The position numbers and the translations under genes were made by a program. Below, one piece after another: positions 6,548 through 13,278 of a stretch of 17,861 nt of DNA. The notes under the pieces were generated by a model that was not told the origin of the DNA, ran no database searches, and saw nothing but the letters and a program-made list of their open reading frames with translations. Origin of the DNA: JBDZVM01 sp040255675 (GTDB taxonomy: Bacteria > Actinomycetota > Actinomycetes > Acidothermales > Acidothermaceae); the NCBI GenBank assembly GCA_040255675.1, contig JBDZVM010000060.1, positions 1-17,861 on the forward strand, in the 5' to 3' direction. Each line of letters starts with the position of its first letter. Within the stretch, counting starts at the first letter, position 1.

Positions 6548-8248
6548 ATGCGCTGCAATGTTCGCGTGGACGAATTCGTGCTTCCTGGTTACGACGTCGA
6601 GCAATTGCTCGGCTTCGGCAGTTGCGGCGAGGTCTGGCGCGCGCGTGAGCGGACGACGGGCGACAGCGTCGCGCTGAAGCGACTACGGCGCGGCACTTAC
6701 CCGCCCAATGCTTTCGAGTCGGGGATTCCAGAGCGGGGCATTCCAGAACCGTTTTCGAAGCAGCGATTGCACCGCGAGGCGGCCCTGCTGGCGACTGTGC
6801 GGCACGAACACATCGTGCGGCTGCGCGGCGTGGTGCAGGCGCCCGACGGATTGGTGCTGGTGCTCGATTACGCCGGCGGCGGCAGCCTGGCGTCGTTGCT
6901 TGCCGTTCGCGGCCGGTTGTCGGCGGGCGAAGTCGTCACGATCGGGGTGCCCCTCGCGCGCGCGTTGGCCGATGTTCACGCCAAGGGGCTCACCCATGGC
7001 GACGTCACGCCCGCGAACGTTTTGTTCGACACGTCGGGCAAACCGCTGTTAGCAGACCTCGGCGTCGCGGCGCTGGTCGGAGAAGCGGGCGCGGTTACCG
7101 CGGGCACGCCGGGCTTCGCCGACCCGGCGCTGCTCGAAAGTTCGACCGCCCGGTCGGCCGGCGATGTGCACGGCTTAGCCGCGGTGTGCTACGCCGCGCT
7201 GGCGGGGGTGGCCCCGTATGCCCACGGCACTCGACCTGCCCCTCTTGGAGACCTCGTGGCCGACGTGCCACCGGCGTTGATTGCCGCGATCGACGGCGCG
7301 CTCGACCGCGATCCGCACAACCGGCCTGACGCTGCGTCATTCGCGCGGGCGCTGTACTCGACGTGTACGCCGCGGGCCGTCGGCCTCGTCGCCGGCGGTG
7401 CACAGGTGCCAGTCGACACCCCGGCGACGCACGTCTCGGCGTCGCGAACCGCCTCGCCGCCGAGCGCGTCTGCCGACGGGCGCGACGGCGGCGACGAGAT
7501 TGTCGAGGGCGGGCGCCACCGACCAAGGCGCGTCGGATCGCCCTTGCTTCGACCAGCGGTCGCGGGCGTATGCGCGATCGGGCTGCTCGTGTCCGCCGTC
7601 TTTGTCGGCATCGGATGGGCGTCGCACGATCGGTCGGCCTCCGCGAGTGTCGGTGCCGCGAGTGTCGGTGCCGCGAGTGTCGGTGCCGCGAGTGCCGGCG
7701 CCGCGAGCAACTCGGCGGCACGTTTCGCATCGGGTTCGGCGTCAGGTTCGTCATCGCCTGTTCACGGCGTACCGAGCTCGGTGCCGTCGTCCGCCGTGCC
7801 GTCGCCGCCGTCGTCGCCGTCGTCGCCACCGTCGTCGCCACCGTCGTCGCCACTGCCGGCTGGCGATGCGCGCTGGGCACGAGTGCTCGGCGCCCTCGAC
7901 GCCGCCCGCGACCGGGCCTTCGTCGATGCCGATGCCGACGAACTCGACGGTGTTTACATCGCCAACTCACCGGCTCTCGCGGCCGATCAGCGCACGATGC
8001 GCGAACTTGTCGCCGCCGGCGAGCATGCCCGAAATCTCGTGCTGCGATTGACGTCGGTCGTGGTGCTGTCGCAAACGCGGGCGTCGGTCGTCCTTCGCGT
8101 ACGTGACGTCCTGCCGAGCTACGACCTTGTGCGCGCCGACGGAAGCGTCGAACCCCATGCAGGTCGCGGCGAACGCGAGTGGATTGTCACGCTGCGAGCA
8201 AACGACGCTACTGACGCCTGGCGTATCGACACGATCGCGGCAAGCTAG
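6548..8248 (+). CDS. Transmembrane Ser/Thr protein kinase with atypical catalytic loop
   Basis: 566 residues. Kinase domain about 14-270: glycine loop GFGSCGEV (22-29), lysine K44 (VALKRL), helix-C glutamate E77, catalytic loop HGDVTPANV (150-158), ADLGVA (169-174) in place of DFG, and activation-segment end GTPGFADPAL. Relative to HRDLKPxN, the Arg is Gly and the Lys is Thr, but D152, N157 and D170 remain, so activity is possible. A juxtamembrane stretch follows, one membrane helix at about 336-357, a low-complexity Ala/Ser then Pro/Ser linker (about 363-437), and an extracytoplasmic domain (about 440-566) that I do not recognise. A short GIPER/GIPEP duplication sits between K44 and helix C. 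The ATG 6548 start has no clear ribosome-binding site; GTG 6566 is an alternative. Its TAG stop overlaps that of the opposite gene. Confidence 0.9.
   Translation: MRCNVRVDEFVLPGYDVEQLLGFGSCGEVWRARERTTGDSVALKRLRRGTYPPNAFESGIPERGIPEPFSKQRLHREAALLATVRHEHIVRLRGVVQAPDGLVLVLDYAGGGSLASLLAVRGRLSAGEVVTIGVPLARALADVHAKGLTHGDVTPANVLFDTSGKPLLADLGVAALVGEAGAVTAGTPGFADPALLESSTARSAGDVHGLAAVCYAALAGVAPYAHGTRPAPLGDLVADVPPALIAAIDGALDRDPHNRPDAASFARALYSTCTPRAVGLVAGGAQVPVDTPATHVSASRTASPPSASADGRDGGDEIVEGGRHRPRRVGSPLLRPAVAGVCAIGLLVSAVFVGIGWASHDRSASASVGAASVGAASVGAASAGAASNSAARFASGSASGSSSPVHGVPSSVPSSAVPSPPSSPSSPPSSPPSSPLPAGDARWARVLGALDAARDRAFVDADADELDGVYIANSPALAADQRTMRELVAAGEHARNLVLRLTSVVVLSQTRASVVLRVRDVLPSYDLVRADGSVEPHAGRGEREWIVTLRANDATDAWRIDTIAAS
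6722..6751 (+). repeat. Two-copy 15-bp tandem duplication in the kinase
   Basis: Codons for GIPER (6722-6736) and GIPEP (6737-6751) are near-copies. They form part of an unusual insert between the beta-3 lysine and helix C of the kinase domain. Confidence 0.6.
7641..7700 (+). repeat. 15-bp tandem repeat coding the kinase linker
   Basis: The unit CCGCGAGTGTCGGTG occurs three times identically (7641-7655, 7656-7670, 7671-7685) and a fourth time with two changes (7686-7700). It encodes repeated Ala-Ser-Val-Gly-Ala just after the membrane helix. Because the unit is a multiple of three, copy-number change would alter linker length without shifting frame. Confidence 0.9.
7799..7852 (+). repeat. 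Pro/Ser low-complexity repeat in the kinase linker
   Basis: CCG, TCG and CCA codons repeat in 9- and 12-bp units and encode residues 418-435 as alternating Pro and Ser-Ser. It is probably an extended wall-spanning spacer and a likely site of replication slippage. Confidence 0.8.
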
Positions 8249-8757
8249 TCGCCGTTCGTCGAAAGGCCGGTGGCCGCGATCCACGGATTGGTCGGCTGGT
8301 TGCCGAAGATGCGTACCAACACCACAGGGGCAAGGCATGTGGTGGGCACTGCTACCGTGGCGTGGATTTTCGCGTCGCCGTCGGAACTCAGCGGAACTGG
8401 GTCGGTGGTGGCGGCCACGCCGTTCGCGCAAGCCAACGAGGCGACGACCTGCTTGACCGGGCCGACCGTTCCGTCGTTCGGCCCGCCGGTGCCCGTGATG
8501 AGCAGGCCCCTGACATGTACTCGCAGCTCGCCGCTCGCGCTGAGCGTCGCGCGGCTGCCGTTGTCGACGGTCCATGGCGCGCCGGCGGCCGGAACGCCGT
8601 CGATGGCGATCTTCTGGTTCGCCGGTAGGCCGATCAGTGCCTGGTTGAAGACCGTCGTGCCATGCTCCTCGCCGTGACGGCTGTTGCTCATCGCCGTCGT
8701 CCCGGCAATCGTGCCCGCGATCACCAGTGCGACGACCGCGCTTCGTGCTGCCCGCAT
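8245..8757 (-). CDS. Small secreted protein of unknown function
   Basis: 170 residues with an N-terminal signal peptide: MRAAR, then a hydrophobic core at about 7-22. No lipobox cysteine is seen, so it is probably exported free. The mature part is rich in Gly, Thr, Val and Ala, with alternating polar/hydrophobic stretches suggesting beta structure, and has two cysteines (C110, C141) that could form a disulfide. Similar uncharacterised secreted actinobacterial proteins with a CLAPVVLVR-like motif come to mind, but I cannot name a family. The ATG at 8757 is supported by GGAGG six bases upstream. The gene converges on the kinase and the two stop codons overlap at CTAG (8245-8248). A link with the extracytoplasmic part of the kinase is speculation. 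Confidence 0.78.
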   Translation of the reverse strand: MRAARSAVVALVIAGTIAGTTAMSNSRHGEEHGTTVFNQALIGLPANQKIAIDGVPAAGAPWTVDNGSRATLSASGELRVHVRGLLITGTGGPNDGTVGPVKQVVASLACANGVAATTDPVPLSSDGDAKIHATVAVPTTCLAPVVLVRIFGNQPTNPWIAATGLSTNGD

Positions 8758-8878
8758 GACGTACCTCCGATGTGGGATGAACCCGTGATATCGGCAGCGA
8801 CGGATCGCGGGGCCGAACGGTTCAGCGCTTTCTGGGTCGGATCTTCAGCTGGGTTTCAGGTGCGGTTGCGATGATGGA

Positions 8879-9730
8879 ATGGTGAGCTTCCTTCGCCGCG
8901 ACCCGGCCGACCAAGCGGGCGACTCGGCCGTTGCCGTGGCCGCGGCTCCGACAGGTCCGCGCACGGCACTTGGCGCCGGTTGGCGACGCACCCTCACGAT
9001 CGAGGTCTGGATCGTCTTCGCGATAAGCCTCGGTGCTAGCGGGGTGAACGCGCTCCTCGATCTCGTCAAAGACCTGACCGTCGAGAGCAAGCCGCTCTCG
9101 CAGCAGCACACCGTGCTCAACGGTTCGGTGGCACCCGACCGGCCGTGGCTCGACCTGTCGTTCCAGCTTTTCTACATCGCGACTGGCCTTGTGCCAGTTC
9201 TTCTTGTCGCCTACCTGCTGCATCGCTCGAAGGAGTCACTGCGCACCATCGGCGTCGACCGTACTCAACCCCGGCGCGACCTCGCGATCGGCGTGCTGCT
9301 CGCGACGTGCGTCGGAGGTGCCGGGCTCGCGCTTTATCTCGGGGCCAATGCGGCGGGCGCCAATCTCGTCGTGGTGCCGACGACGTTGGGCGAGCACTGG
9401 TGGCGGGTGCCCGTGCTGTTGTTGTCGGCGGCGCAAAACGGCATTTACGAAGAGGTGTTGGTCAGCGGATACCTGCTGCATCGGCTGAGACAATTCGGCT
9501 GGCGCGACAATTACTCACTCGGCGTGAGCGCGCTGCTTCGCGGGTCGTACCACCTGTATCAAGGCTTCGGCGGCTTCGTCGGAAACATGATCATGGGCCT
9601 CATTTTCGGCCGTGTTTATCAACGCACCGGTCGTGCGCTGCCGCTCGTGATTGCGCACACCATCATGGACGCCGTGACTTTCGTGGGTTACGTCTACCTC
9701 GCGCACCGGGTGTCCTGGATCCCGACGTAG
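8879..9730 (+). CDS. CPBP family intramembrane metalloprotease
   Basis: 283 residues, multi-pass. CPBP (Abi/CAAX-protease-like) proteins are membrane glutamic/metallo-proteases; many bacterial members have unknown substrates. Seen: a polar N-terminal region to about 38, helices at about 41-55, 95-115, 135-156 and 175-187, then the motifs YEEVLVSGYLLHRL (E191, E192), SYHLYQG (H225) and GRALPLVIAHTIMD (H260, D264). The first motif is usually EExxxR; here Ser196 replaces the Arg, a substitution I believe also occurs in mycobacterial homologues. The start is uncertain between ATG 8879 and the adjoining GTG 8882; only a weak GATGGA precedes it. It converges with the LuxR gene. The 121-nt gap upstream (8758-8878) shows no clear promoter. 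Confidence 0.87.
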   Translation: MVSFLRRDPADQAGDSAVAVAAAPTGPRTALGAGWRRTLTIEVWIVFAISLGASGVNALLDLVKDLTVESKPLSQQHTVLNGSVAPDRPWLDLSFQLFYIATGLVPVLLVAYLLHRSKESLRTIGVDRTQPRRDLAIGVLLATCVGGAGLALYLGANAAGANLVVVPTTLGEHWWRVPVLLLSAAQNGIYEEVLVSGYLLHRLRQFGWRDNYSLGVSALLRGSYHLYQGFGGFVGNMIMGLIFGRVYQRTGRALPLVIAHTIMDAVTFVGYVYLAHRVSWIPT

Positions 9731-9774
9731 CCGACGGGCGCAACCGACATGCCGTCCCGACACCCGCCCAGCGG

Positions 9775-10521
9775 CTAAGCGATGCGTTGCGGCGGAAACG
9801 CGCGTAGCACGGCGGCGGTGCGGCTGGTCACGTCGAGCCGTTGGTAGATATTTTCCAGATGTTTGCGCACAGTTCCCTCGGAAATGTCGAGGCGTCGAGC
9901 TATTTGGCTGTTGGTACGCCCCTCGGCGACCAGTCGCAAGAGCTCGAGCTGGCGTTGCGTCAGCACAGGCTGTGGTGTCTCGAACGCCCTTTGCGGTAAG
10001 CAAATCTCACGTAGGTGTGGCCGAAAGAGTTCGAGGATTCCGCGCTCGCGGTCGGTGAAGTCAGGGCCTGGGCCGCGGAAGAACTCCAGCCGTAGGGAGC
10101 GACATGCAGCGATCGGCAGGACTAACATGAGACTTTCTTCGATGCCGGATGGCCTGAAATACTCGCTGTACATGCCGATGCGTTGCCGCTCGCGGCGTCC
10201 GTAAAAATCAGAAAAGGTCGTGACCGCGCGGTCGTCGCCACGATCCGGGTAGCAGCACGCGTAACAGCTTTCGTAGTGCGCCCAAAAGATCGCCTCGTCG
10301 TCGTCAGATTCTTCCTCGGGCACCAGGTTTTGCATGAACGCGGTCGTCTGGTGCCCGCTGTCGAGTTCGAAAAGGGAGACCTGGTCGCAGGCAATCAAGC
10401 CGGCTAACCCGGCGAGCGCCTCATCGGGCAGCCCTAGGGGTGTGGGTTGGCGACCGGCGACGGTGACGACGTCGACCAGGCGGCGCACGTCGTGGTCTCG
10501 ACTGACGACGGACATTGCCAT
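9775..10521 (-). CDS. LuxR-type HTH transcriptional regulator with Cys-containing sensor domain
   Basis: 248 residues. The C-terminal LuxR/FixJ-type HTH lies at about 186-242 (LTQRQLELLRLVAEG, then NSQIARRLDISEGTVRKHL), with the usual ENIYQRLDVTSRTAAV. The N-terminal about 175 residues resemble a GAF-like sensor and contain a cysteine cluster SCYACCYPDR (C86, C89, C90) and an acidic run EEESDDDE. There is no receiver domain, and I do not see the autoinducer-binding signature. The start is ATG 10521, with GGGAGAGG about eight bases upstream; ATG 10515 is an alternative. It lies 27 bases after the small membrane protein gene and is probably co-transcribed with it. A dyad at 10902-10921 upstream of the pair could be its operator. 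The ligand is unknown. Confidence 0.88.
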   Translation of the reverse strand: MAMSVVSRDHDVRRLVDVVTVAGRQPTPLGLPDEALAGLAGLIACDQVSLFELDSGHQTTAFMQNLVPEEESDDDEAIFWAHYESCYACCYPDRGDDRAVTTFSDFYGRRERQRIGMYSEYFRPSGIEESLMLVLPIAACRSLRLEFFRGPGPDFTDRERGILELFRPHLREICLPQRAFETPQPVLTQRQLELLRLVAEGRTNSQIARRLDISEGTVRKHLENIYQRLDVTSRTAAVLRAFPPQRIA

Positions 10522-10548
10522 CGCGAATGCCTCTCCCGCGAAAGGGAC

Positions 10549-10824
10549 CTACGACCCGGTAATGGCCGGACGTCGAGACTTTGTCGCGGCGAGCGTCGCG
10601 AACATCGTGACGATGACGAGTACGGCGGCCGAGGCAGCGGCGATCAGTGCGAGTTGCCAGATCTCGATACCTCCGCCACCTTGCGCGACTGCCGTGTTCG
10701 CCGCGGGGGCGTCGGGGCCGGCGGGCGGTAGCGGTAGCGGCATGGCATTCGCGGTCGTGACGAAGCCAATCAATGTCGCGAGGCTGGCGACCAAAAGCAC
10801 GACGATTCGGCGAACGTTTTTCAT
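10549..10824 (-). CDS. Small exported or membrane protein preceding the LuxR gene
   Basis: 91 residues that I do not recognise as a named family. A basic start MKNVRRI, a hydrophobic segment about 8-24 ending in ANA (a plausible signal-peptidase site near 27), a short Pro/Ala-rich exterior (MPLPLPPAGPDAPA), Gly run GGGG, a second helix at about 56-77, and a basic tail TKSRRP. The layout suggests an exported, membrane-anchored peptide with a roughly 28-residue exterior part. The ATG at 10824 has a perfect AGGAGG six bases upstream; a longer in-frame extension lacks such a site. It is followed 27 bases later by the LuxR gene, so a function as sensor partner or target of that regulator is possible but unproven. 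Confidence 0.75.
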   Translation of the reverse strand: MKNVRRIVVLLVASLATLIGFVTTANAMPLPLPPAGPDAPAANTAVAQGGGGIEIWQLALIAAASAAVLVIVTMFATLAATKSRRPAITGS

Positions 10825-10855
10825 GGCGGACCTCCTGATCTCCGCGGCGCGACGA

Positions 10856-10887
10856 GCAGCGCCTATGAGGTCTAACCCAAGCGCTGC
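10856..10887. repeat. Inverted repeat in the leader of the small protein/LuxR pair
   Basis: GCAGCGC (10856-10862) and GCGCTGC (10881-10887) are perfect complements separated by 18 bases, 32 bases upstream of the small-protein start. It could be an operator or an mRNA hairpin in the leader. No T-tract is adjacent. Confidence 0.45.
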
Positions 10888-10901
10888 TAGCCGTGCGGCG
10901 A

Positions 10902-10921
10902 CATACGGCGTTCTGCGTATG
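10902..10921. promoter_or_regulatory. Dyad CATACG-n8-CGTATG: candidate operator or terminator
   Basis: A perfect 6-bp inverted repeat with an 8-bp centre spans 20 bp, the usual size of a dimeric HTH-protein operator. It lies 78 bp upstream of the small-protein start and 9 bp after the epimerase stop. It may therefore be an operator of the LuxR pair or, as RNA, a weak stem-loop ending the lpdA–dlaT–epimerase message. No T-tract follows. Confidence 0.4.
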
Positions 10922-10930
10922 GCGCGGCGG

Positions 10931-11833
10931 TCAGGAGTGTGAGTCGACCAAGGCGCGCAAGGCAGGTTCGATCCGCGGATAGGAGAATTCAAAGCCGGCG
11001 GCTTGCAGCCGCGCAGGCATGACGCGCTGCCCGGTGAGCACGTTGTCGGCGAACTCGCCGATCACGAGGCGCAGCGCCGGCGACGGTACGAAGAACCATG
11101 CCGGACGGCGAACAGCGGCCGCAATTGCTTTGGTGTAGACGGAATTAGTGACCGGATGAGGAGCGGTGAGGTTGACCGCGCCGTGAATGTCTTGCGCGGC
11201 AAGCAAAAACCGTAGCGCGGCGATGTGATCAGGGCGGGCTATCCAGCTCACGTACTGGCGGCCGGAGCCGAGACGGCCGCCAAGACCCGCGCGAAATAGT
11301 GGCAATACCTTGCCCAGGGCGCCGCCTCTGGTGCTGAGCACGATGCCGTTTCGCACGCAGATTGTGCGAATGCCGGCGTCGCTGGCAGCCGCCGTCGCGG
11401 CCTCCCATTCGCGGCATACCCCAGCTAGAAAGTCGTTGCCACTTGGGGATTTCTCGTCGACAGGAGTGTCGCCGGTATCGCCGTAGTATCCGACGGCTGA
11501 CGCGCTCACGAAGACGGACGGCGGCCGCGCGAGACCGGCGGCTGTTGTCGCGAGCATGGTCGTGGCGCGTAGTCGGCTTTCGAGGATTTCTCTCTTATAG
11601 GCGGCATTCCAGCGCCGGTCGCCGAGCCCGGCGCCAGCCAAGTTGACGATGGCGTCGACACCATCGAGGTCGCGCGGGTCGGGAGCGCGCCCCGCCATCG
11701 GATCCCACGACACTTCGTCGTCCGACCGCTTTTCGCGACGAACGAGGCGCCACACGTCGTCGCCGTTGCTTCGCGCGACCCGCACGAAAGCGGAGCCGAT
11801 CAGGCCGGACGCTCCCGAGACGAGAATGCGCAA
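10931..11833 (-). CDS. TIGR01777 family NAD(P)-dependent epimerase/dehydratase-like protein
   Basis: 300 residues, extended SDR fold, cytoplasmic. Seen: the N-terminal nucleotide-binding motif GASGLIGSAF (7-16), NLAGAGLGDRRW, the SASAVGYYGDTG segment with the conserved Tyr-Tyr-Gly, and the C-terminal DUF1731-like region QRVMPARLQAAGFEF. This matches the SulA/YfcH/SDR39U1 group, whose substrates are not established. The start is a TTG at 11833, two bases after the dlaT stop, with no ribosome-binding site of its own, so translation probably depends on ribosomes finishing dlaT. The same gene follows dlaT in M. tuberculosis (Rv2216). The conserved position hints at a link with 2-oxoacid dehydrogenase or lipoate metabolism, but this is only context. 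Confidence 0.92.
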   Translation of the reverse strand: MRILVSGASGLIGSAFVRVARSNGDDVWRLVRREKRSDDEVSWDPMAGRAPDPRDLDGVDAIVNLAGAGLGDRRWNAAYKREILESRLRATTMLATTAAGLARPPSVFVSASAVGYYGDTGDTPVDEKSPSGNDFLAGVCREWEAATAAASDAGIRTICVRNGIVLSTRGGALGKVLPLFRAGLGGRLGSGRQYVSWIARPDHIAALRFLLAAQDIHGAVNLTAPHPVTNSVYTKAIAAAVRRPAWFFVPSPALRLVIGEFADNVLTGQRVMPARLQAAGFEFSYPRIEPALRALVDSHS

Positions 11834-11835
11834 GG

Positions 11836-13245
11836 TCAGGAAAGCCCGAGGTCTGACTCGAAGCGTCCCTCTTCGAGTCGTGCCTTGACGGTGGCGAGGA
11901 ACCGCGCGGCGTCTGCGCCGTCGACCAGTCGGTGGTCGTAGGTGAGCGCGAGATACACCATCGACCGGACGGCGATGGTCTCGCCGAGGTCAGGGTCGTC
12001 GATGACGACGGGCCGCTTCACGACCGCGCCGGTGCCGAGGATGCCGACCTGCGGGGGCAGCAGGATCGGCGTGTCGAACAGGCCGCCGCGGTCGCCGGTG
12101 TTGGTGATGGTGAACGTGCCGCTCGCGAGCTCGTCGGGATTCACGTTGTTCGCCCGCGTGCGCTCGGCGATATCGGCGATCTTACGGGCGAGCCCGCCGA
12201 GGTTGAGGTCGCCGGCGTCGCGCACCACCGGCACCAGCAGGCCGCGCTCGGTGTCGACGGCGATGCCAAGGTGTTCGACATCGTGGTACGTGACGGTGCC
12301 GGCCTCTGTGTCGATGCTCGCGTTGAGCATCGGGTGCTGCTTGAGCGCCTCGACCGTGGCGAGGGCGAAGAACGGCAGGAACGACAGTTCCACGCCCTCA
12401 CGGGCTTCGAAGTCGGCCTCGGCCTCGTGGCGGAGCCGGGCGACGCGCGTGACGTCGACCTCGACAACTGTCGTGAGCTGCGCCGCCGTCTGAAGCGACT
12501 CGACCAGGCGGGCGGCGAGCACACTGCGCAGCCGCGACATTTGCTCCGTGCGACCGCGAAGTGCTGCCGCGTCGGCGCTGAGAGCGGTTGCGGGCGCCGA
12601 CGCCGGTGCGGCTTGCGTGGCGCTCGCCTTCGCGGCTTCAGCGGCCGCGAGCACGTCTTGCTTGCGGATGCGCCCGCCGACGCCGGTGCCGCTGACCCGG
12701 CTGAGGTCGACGCCGTTTTCGGCAGCGAGTTTGCGCACCAGCGGCGTCACGTAGGTGTCGGATTCGTTTGCTGGCGATTGGACTGGCGGTTGGACGGGCG
12801 AGGGCCGCAGCGGCGTGACGGGTGCCGGCCTTACCGCGGCGGGTGGCGAAGCCGGTGCTGCTGCCGGTGTGGGCGCGGGCACCGGCGCGGGAGCGGGCGT
12901 GGGAACCGGCGCTGCCGGGGTTTCGACGTCCGGCGCTGCTGTTTCTTCGGCGGCCGGTGCCGCGGTTTCTTCAGCGGCCGATGCGGGGGTGGCCCCACCG
13001 CCGCTCGCGCCCTGCTCGATGACGGCGAGCTCGGCGCCGACCTCGACGGTTTCGTCCTCGGCGACCGTGATCTTGGCGAGAATACCCGTGGCAGGCGAAG
13101 GAATCTCGGTGTCAACCTTGTCGGTCGAGACTTCGAGCAGGGGCTCGTCTTCGGTGACCTGCTCGCCTTCTTTCTTCAGCCAGCGGGTGACCGTCCCCTC
13201 GGTGACGCTTTCGCCGAGGCGCGGCATGGTGACGGAGACCGACAT
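11836..13245 (-). CDS. dlaT: Dihydrolipoamide acyltransferase, E2 component of 2-oxoacid dehydrogenase
   Basis: 469 residues; may also be annotated sucB. It forms the E2 core, passing acyl groups from E1 to CoA through a lipoyl-lysine arm. Seen: one lipoyl domain at about 2-77 with the lipoylated K43 in EVSTDKVD, an Ala/Pro-rich linker (about 78-162), an E1/E3-binding domain at about 165-203 (YVTPLVRKLAAENGVDLSRV, then GRIRKQDV), and a catalytic domain ending in TYDHRLVDGADAARFL with H438 and D442. M. tuberculosis DlaT has two lipoyl domains; here there is only one. AGGAG precedes the ATG by ten bases. It follows lpdA by 33 bases. Whether the partner E1 is pyruvate- or 2-oxoglutarate-specific cannot be read here; in several actinobacteria one E2 serves pyruvate dehydrogenase. 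Confidence 0.94.
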   Translation of the reverse strand: MSVSVTMPRLGESVTEGTVTRWLKKEGEQVTEDEPLLEVSTDKVDTEIPSPATGILAKITVAEDETVEVGAELAVIEQGASGGGATPASAAEETAAPAAEETAAPDVETPAAPVPTPAPAPVPAPTPAAAPASPPAAVRPAPVTPLRPSPVQPPVQSPANESDTYVTPLVRKLAAENGVDLSRVSGTGVGGRIRKQDVLAAAEAAKASATQAAPASAPATALSADAAALRGRTEQMSRLRSVLAARLVESLQTAAQLTTVVEVDVTRVARLRHEAEADFEAREGVELSFLPFFALATVEALKQHPMLNASIDTEAGTVTYHDVEHLGIAVDTERGLLVPVVRDAGDLNLGGLARKIADIAERTRANNVNPDELASGTFTITNTGDRGGLFDTPILLPPQVGILGTGAVVKRPVVIDDPDLGETIAVRSMVYLALTYDHRLVDGADAARFLATVKARLEEGRFESDLGLS

Positions 13246-13278
13246 GGGCCTTTGACTCCTGTTGTCGAAGAGGGCGGG

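Noticed and set aside
6317..6604. Upstream extension of the phosphodiesterase frame toward 6604
   Set aside because: The added residues show no homology; the GTG at 6316 with a TAGGGT -10 directly before the HR motif is a better start.
7641..7700. CRISPR-like or satellite array
   Set aside because: The units are contiguous 15-mers without spacers and lie in frame in the kinase linker.
7095..7970. Arg-rich 291-residue minus-strand frame opposite the kinase
   Set aside because: It consists mostly of RHR/RRR repeats produced by the Ser/Ala/Pro linker codons on the other strand.
9731..9774. Bidirectional terminator between the convergent CPBP and LuxR genes
   Set aside because: No stem longer than a few bases and no T-tract could be found in the 44-base gap.
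9775..10521. Quorum-sensing LuxR with an acyl-homoserine-lactone domain
   Set aside because: The autoinducer-binding signature is not visible and the sensor region looks GAF-like with a cysteine cluster.
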